Assembly: GCA_900299145.1 (NCBI GenBank)
Contig: OMIN01000123.1
Location: forward strand, 1-39,301
From: Betaproteobacteria bacterium
GTDB lineage: Bacteria; Pseudomonadota; Gammaproteobacteria; Burkholderiales; SG8-41
Reading direction: 5' to 3'
Length of the DNA stretch: 39,301 nt
Positions within the stretch are counted from its first letter, which is position 1, and every line of letters begins with the position of its first letter. This document shows positions 36,866 to 39,301 of this stretch, one piece after another. The translations under genes and the position numbers were made by a program. Under the pieces are notes generated by a model. It saw nothing but the letters and a program-made list of their open reading frames with translations. It was not told the DNA's origin and did not search any database.

Positions 36866-38035
36866 CTAGGCGGCTTTTTTGACAGCGTTGACGGCTTTTT
36901 GCGCCGCGTCCGCCATGTTGTTGCCCGACAGAATCGGCAGTCCGGATTCAGCGAGAATTTTCTTGCCCAGTTCGACGTTGGTGCCTTCCAGCCGCACCAC
37001 CAGCGGCACGCTTAACTTGACCTGGCGCGCGGCCTCGACTACGCCCTGCGCGATCACGTCGCACTTCATGATCCCGCCGAAGATGTTGACCAGTATCGCC
37101 TTCAGATGCGGATTCTTCAGCATGATTTTGAAGGCTTCGGTGACCTTCTCCGTCGAAGCGCCGCCGCCGACATCGAGAAAGTTCGCCGGCGAGCCGCCAT
37201 ACAGCTTGCAGATATCCATGGTCGCCATCGCCAGCCCCGCGCCGTTCACCAGACAACCAATGTTGCCGTCAAGCTCGATGTAGGAAAGGCCAAATTTCGA
37301 CGCTTCGATTTCCGCGGCATTTTCTTCATCCAGATCGCGCAGCGCGACAATTTCCGGATGGCGGAATAATGCGTTCTCATCAAAATTCATTTTGGCGTCG
37401 AGCGCAATGACCTGATTGTCGCCGGTCAGGATCAGCGGATTGATTTCCACCAGCGAGGCGTCGGTTTCATCAAACGCCTTGTAAAGCCCCTTCAGCAGAT
37501 CGCGCGCTTTTGGCACGGCATCCGCCGGCAAGCCGATTTTGCGCGCCATGTCTTCAGCCTGCGCATCGGTCAAGCCCGCCGCCGGATCAATCGTCACGCG
37601 GTGAATTTTTTCCGGCGTGTGAGCGGCAACTTCCTCAATGTCCATGCCGCCTTCGCTGGAGGCCATCAACACCGCGCGCTGCGACACGCGGTCCACCACC
37701 AGCGCCACGTAGTATTCCTTCTTGATGTCTGCACCTTCCTCAATCAGGAGGCGCCGCACTTTTTGCCCTTCGGGGCCAGTCTGGTGCGTTTTGAGCTGCA
37801 TGCCAAGGATGGAGCCGGCAAGCGACTTTAATTCTTCCGGCGATTTGGCGAGCCTCACGCCGCCGCCCTTGCCGCGCCCGCCGGCGTGGATTTGCGCCTT
37901 GACCACCCACACTTTGCCGCCGAGCGTGGGGCCAGCCGCGACAGCTTCGTCCACTGAAAAACACGGCACGCCGCGTAGTGTGCGCACGCCGTACTTACTG
38001 AGAATTTCCTTGGCTTGGTACTCGTGAATTTTCAT
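36866..38035 (-). CDS. sucC: Succinate-CoA ligase beta subunit (ADP-forming)
   Basis: Nucleotide-binding beta subunit of succinyl-CoA synthetase. It has 389 residues. An ATP-grasp domain begins [35 protein letters not shown] is the nucleotide-binding loop. LVEINPLI carries the metal-binding Glu and Asn. The CoA ligase domain includes [13 protein letters not shown]. The frame is open 64 codons upstream, but AGGGA five bases before ATG 38035 and the conserved N-terminus fix the start. It is the first gene of the sucCD-fds-fhs minus-strand run. Confidence 0.96.
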   Translation of the reverse strand: MKIHEYQAKEILSKYGVRTLRGVPCFSVDEAVAAGPTLGGKVWVVKAQIHAGGRGKGGGVRLAKSPEELKSLAGSILGMQLKTHQTGPEGQKVRRLLIEEGADIKKEYYVALVVDRVSQRAVLMASSEGGMDIEEVAAHTPEKIHRVTIDPAAGLTDAQAEDMARKIGLPADAVPKARDLLKGLYKAFDETDASLVEINPLILTGDNQVIALDAKMNFDENALFRHPEIVALRDLDEENAAEIEASKFGLSYIELDGNIGCLVNGAGLAMATMDICKLYGGSPANFLDVGGGASTEKVTEAFKIMLKNPHLKAILVNIFGGIMKCDVIAQGVVEAARQVKLSVPLVVRLEGTNVELGKKILAESGLPILSGNNMADAAQKAVNAVKKAA

Positions 38036-38441
38036 TTGGGTCCCTGACGAAGCACGCCGACAATTACGGACGTCGATTGCGAAATTTTTGGTACCTGTGC
38101 CAAACGGTTCGCGCGAATCTATTACAGCACTGCCGCGCGGGCCTTGACGGTGGTCAAGTGTGGGATTTCGTCCTGGCCTCGCGCCGTTGTGTGACCGCCA
38201 ACAACCAGTGCGCGGCGAGTATATCAAGTCGATTGGCCCAGCCTTGCCTGGCAGGGGCCACGGTAGCGCCGGTGTTACTGGTAGATCCGGAATTCAGTGG
38301 CTGGGAGAGTGCTGTGGAAAATTACCAATGTTTCTTATGCGAAATCTTCTTGCCGCGACAATTCGATTATTAATGCTGCGAAGCAACATTACGTTATTGT
38401 GACAATTAACGCGGCCAGCCAAATGGCAATAAAACTGGCGC
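38036..38441. other. Gene-free spacer upstream of sucC
   Basis: About 400 bases with no open frame I believe. It probably holds the sucC promoter. The best candidate is on the minus strand, with TTGTCG (38361-38356) and CATAAG (38339-38334) 16 bp apart, about 300 bases before sucC. That distance is long, so a nearer promoter may have been missed. Confidence 0.4.
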
Positions 38442-38471
38442 AAAAAAAGGCGCAATCCCGAAGGATTGCGC
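38442..38471 (-). terminator. Intrinsic terminator of the predicted small RNA
   Basis: On the minus strand GCGCAATCC and GGATTGCGC (9 bp perfect stem, 38471-38450) close a four-base loop and are followed by CC and then seven U residues (38448-38442). No annotated gene is transcribed into it from the right other than the predicted small RNA. Confidence 0.85.
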
Positions 38472-38528
38472 TGAAGATCCACCAAAGGAGGAGGTTTTGG
38501 AGGAGTATGTCCAGCGAGCGCTGAACAT
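38442..38528 (-). ncRNA. Predicted ~87-nt small RNA with CCUCCUCC anti-Shine-Dalgarno motifs
   Basis: A promoter (38535-38563) predicts a start at about 38528. The transcript would begin with a 9-bp hairpin (38527-38508; TGTTCAGCG paired with CGCTGGACA, one G-U). A single-stranded stretch follows with CTCCTCC (38505-38499) and CCTCCTCC (38494-38487), then the intrinsic terminator. This hairpin, unpaired C/U-rich seed and terminator layout is typical of Hfq-dependent small RNAs, and CCUCC motifs match ribosome sites of many mRNAs. An open frame crosses it (MFSARWTYSSKTSSFGG), but it runs through the terminator stem, so I do not believe it is coding. Family membership is not established. Confidence 0.65.
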
Positions 38529-38534
38529 GACTTT

Positions 38535-38563
38535 ATTATGCGCCCGGTAAGCCCTCCACGCAA
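38535..38563 (-). promoter_or_regulatory. Sigma-70 promoter of the predicted small RNA
   Basis: TTGCGT (38563-38558) and CATAAT (38540-38535) on the minus strand are separated by exactly 17 bp. It is one of the best promoter matches in the window and lies seven bases before the 5' hairpin of the predicted RNA. Confidence 0.6.
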
Positions 38564-38795
38564 TAATTTGCAGCGCATTTTTGTTGCTACGCGGCATATA
38601 TTTTATCAATCCTTTGCTTAACAAAAGTAACTTGAGCTAAAAGCCGCCTCAATTGGGCGCACAAGTTTGGCTAGCCAGCCATCGCCGGATACCTTCAGTT
38701 TCGCAGTTCGCGCTACCGTCGGGAAAGTTAACTAAGTATTTGTTTTATTGATTTTTTCGGATACTGCAAGCCCCATGTACTCGCAGTCGGCCAGC
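38564..38795. other. Gene-free stretch between the small RNA promoter and the psiF-type gene terminator
   Basis: About 230 bases with stops in all believable frames. It contains AT-rich repeat copy 8. I see no further gene or hairpin. Confidence 0.5.
38733..38749 (-). repeat. AT-rich dispersed repeat, copy 8
   Basis: Read on the minus strand this is AATAAAACAAATACTTA, the consensus with one A missing from the A5 run. The A-rich flank seen in copies 3 and 4 follows. It is not next to any coding gene; the nearest features are the predicted small RNA promoter and the downstream terminator. Confidence 0.8.
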
Positions 38796-38834
38796 AAAAA
38801 ACAAAAAGGCGCGCCTATCCGGCGCGCCCCTTTT
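38796..38834 (-). terminator. Intrinsic terminator after the PsiF-family gene
   Basis: GGCGCGCC (38808-38815) and GGCGCGCC (38821-38828), a self-complementary arm, form an 8-bp stem with loop TATCC. On the minus strand the stem is followed by TTTTTGTTTTTT, an excellent U-tract. The plus strand has only four T residues, so activity that way would be weaker. It lies about 37 bases after the stop of the PsiF-family gene. Confidence 0.88.
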
Positions 38835-38870
38835 CGGCTATGCCGCCAGTAGGGCGGCACGTTGGCGGAA

Positions 38871-39278
38871 CTACTTCTTGGTCGACAGGCAGTCTTTCAT
38901 GAACGCCTTGCGGTCATCGCCCTTCATCTTCTTGTCGCCGGCTTCCTTGTTGCAAGACTTCATGCGCTCTTGTTGTGCCTTTTGCTTGTCCTTCAGGCAC
39001 GAGCTCATGAACTTCTTGCGCTCGTCGCCCTTCTTGTCGCCCGCGTCGGCGTTGCATTCCTTCATGCGCTCTTGCTGAGCCTTTTGCGCTTCGCTGGGTT
39101 CCTTCTTGGCTTTCTCGGCCTTCTTCGGTGCTTCAGTCTTGGCGGCATCCGCCTTCGGCGCGTCAGCCTTTGCAGCAGCCGGCGCAGCAGGTGCAGCCTT
39201 GTCCTGCGCCAGCGCCAGCGGCGATGCCGCCAGCATGAAGCACGCGGATGAGCACAGCACGGCGATCAGTTTCTTCAT
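38871..39278 (-). CDS. PsiF family secreted protein with two PsiF repeats
   Basis: A 135-residue exported protein. The signal peptide (residues 1-24) ends with PLALAQ. An Ala/Lys/Pro-rich low-complexity segment follows (about 27-62), then two PsiF repeats: QERMKECNADAGDKKGDERK with FMSSCL, and QERMKSCNKEAGDKKMKGD with FMKDCL. Each repeat has a pair of conserved Cys. The E. coli relative is induced by phosphate starvation, but its function is unknown, and nothing here shows phosphate control. GGAGA lies five bases before ATG. It is monocistronic with its own terminator. Confidence 0.88.
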   Translation of the reverse strand: MKKLIAVLCSSACFMLAASPLALAQDKAAPAAPAAAKADAPKADAAKTEAPKKAEKAKKEPSEAQKAQQERMKECNADAGDKKGDERKKFMSSCLKDKQKAQQERMKSCNKEAGDKKMKGDDRKAFMKDCLSTKK

Positions 39279-39301
39279 GAATATCTCCGAATATTTGTTT
39301 A

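Noticed and set aside
38294-38624. Two overlapping minus-strand small frames crossing the predicted small RNA, one containing SARWTYSSKTSSFGGSS
   Set aside because: They read through the perfect stem and U-tract of an intrinsic terminator and lack a ribosome site; the RNA structure explains the sequence better.

Overview
The window is chromosomal DNA from a betaproteobacterium. The evidence is GC-rich coding sequence, the order ilvB-ilvN-ilvC-psd-pssA, the order hda-HAD phosphatase-pcnB-folK-deoxynucleoside kinase-panB-panC, the order queA-tgt-yajC-secD-secF, and a sigma factor-DUF3619-DUF3106-RDD operon, all characteristic of that class. I cannot place it in an order or genus. Almost all space is occupied by housekeeping genes. 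I see no transposase, phage gene, CRISPR array or rRNA.

Layout. 1-5074: pepA (cut by the left edge) diverges from lptF-lptG, the lipopolysaccharide export permease pair. These converge on a four-gene minus-strand operon made of an ECF sigma factor, a one-pass membrane protein, a secreted DUF3106 protein and an RDD membrane protein. 5075-12957: the branched-chain amino acid genes ilvB, ilvN and ilvC, then the phosphatidylethanolamine genes psd and pssA, a PerM-type permease, the replication regulator hda and a HAD phosphatase. 12965-19161: an iron/cobalamin-type ABC transporter pair placed inside the usual HAD-pcnB junction, then pcnB, folK, a deoxynucleoside kinase, panB and panC. 19227-22111: accessory enzymes (PPOX flavoprotein, DUF1761, ABM monooxygenase, PhyH dioxygenase) and tRNA-Leu(CAA). 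22196-29537: queuosine genes queA and tgt with a thioesterase between them, yajC-secD-secF, a DedA protein and a second thioesterase. 29582-38035, minus strand: sucC, sucD, a fused formate dehydrogenase gamma-beta subunit, the molybdenum alpha subunit, and formate-tetrahydrofolate ligase. This run joins formate oxidation, formate activation and a TCA step. 38036-39301: a gene-poor stretch with a predicted small RNA, then a PsiF-family secreted protein.

The least ordinary content lies between genes. An AT-rich 18-bp sequence (consensus AATAAAAACAAATACTTA) recurs eight times on both strands, usually against a stop codon or just before a start codon, and once inside the linker of the fused formate dehydrogenase subunit. 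A second type of gene-junction repeat (short inverted repeats of CCTCACGC or ATCCTCAATCC type) lies directly before psd, panC, secD and secF, where no Shine-Dalgarno sequence is visible. At 38442-38528 (minus) there is a predicted ~87-nt RNA with a good promoter, a 5' hairpin, two anti-Shine-Dalgarno CCUCC motifs and an intrinsic terminator. A perfect 19-bp palindrome overlaps a candidate promoter upstream of ilvB. pcnB and queA have TATAAT boxes so close to ATG that their transcripts would be leaderless.
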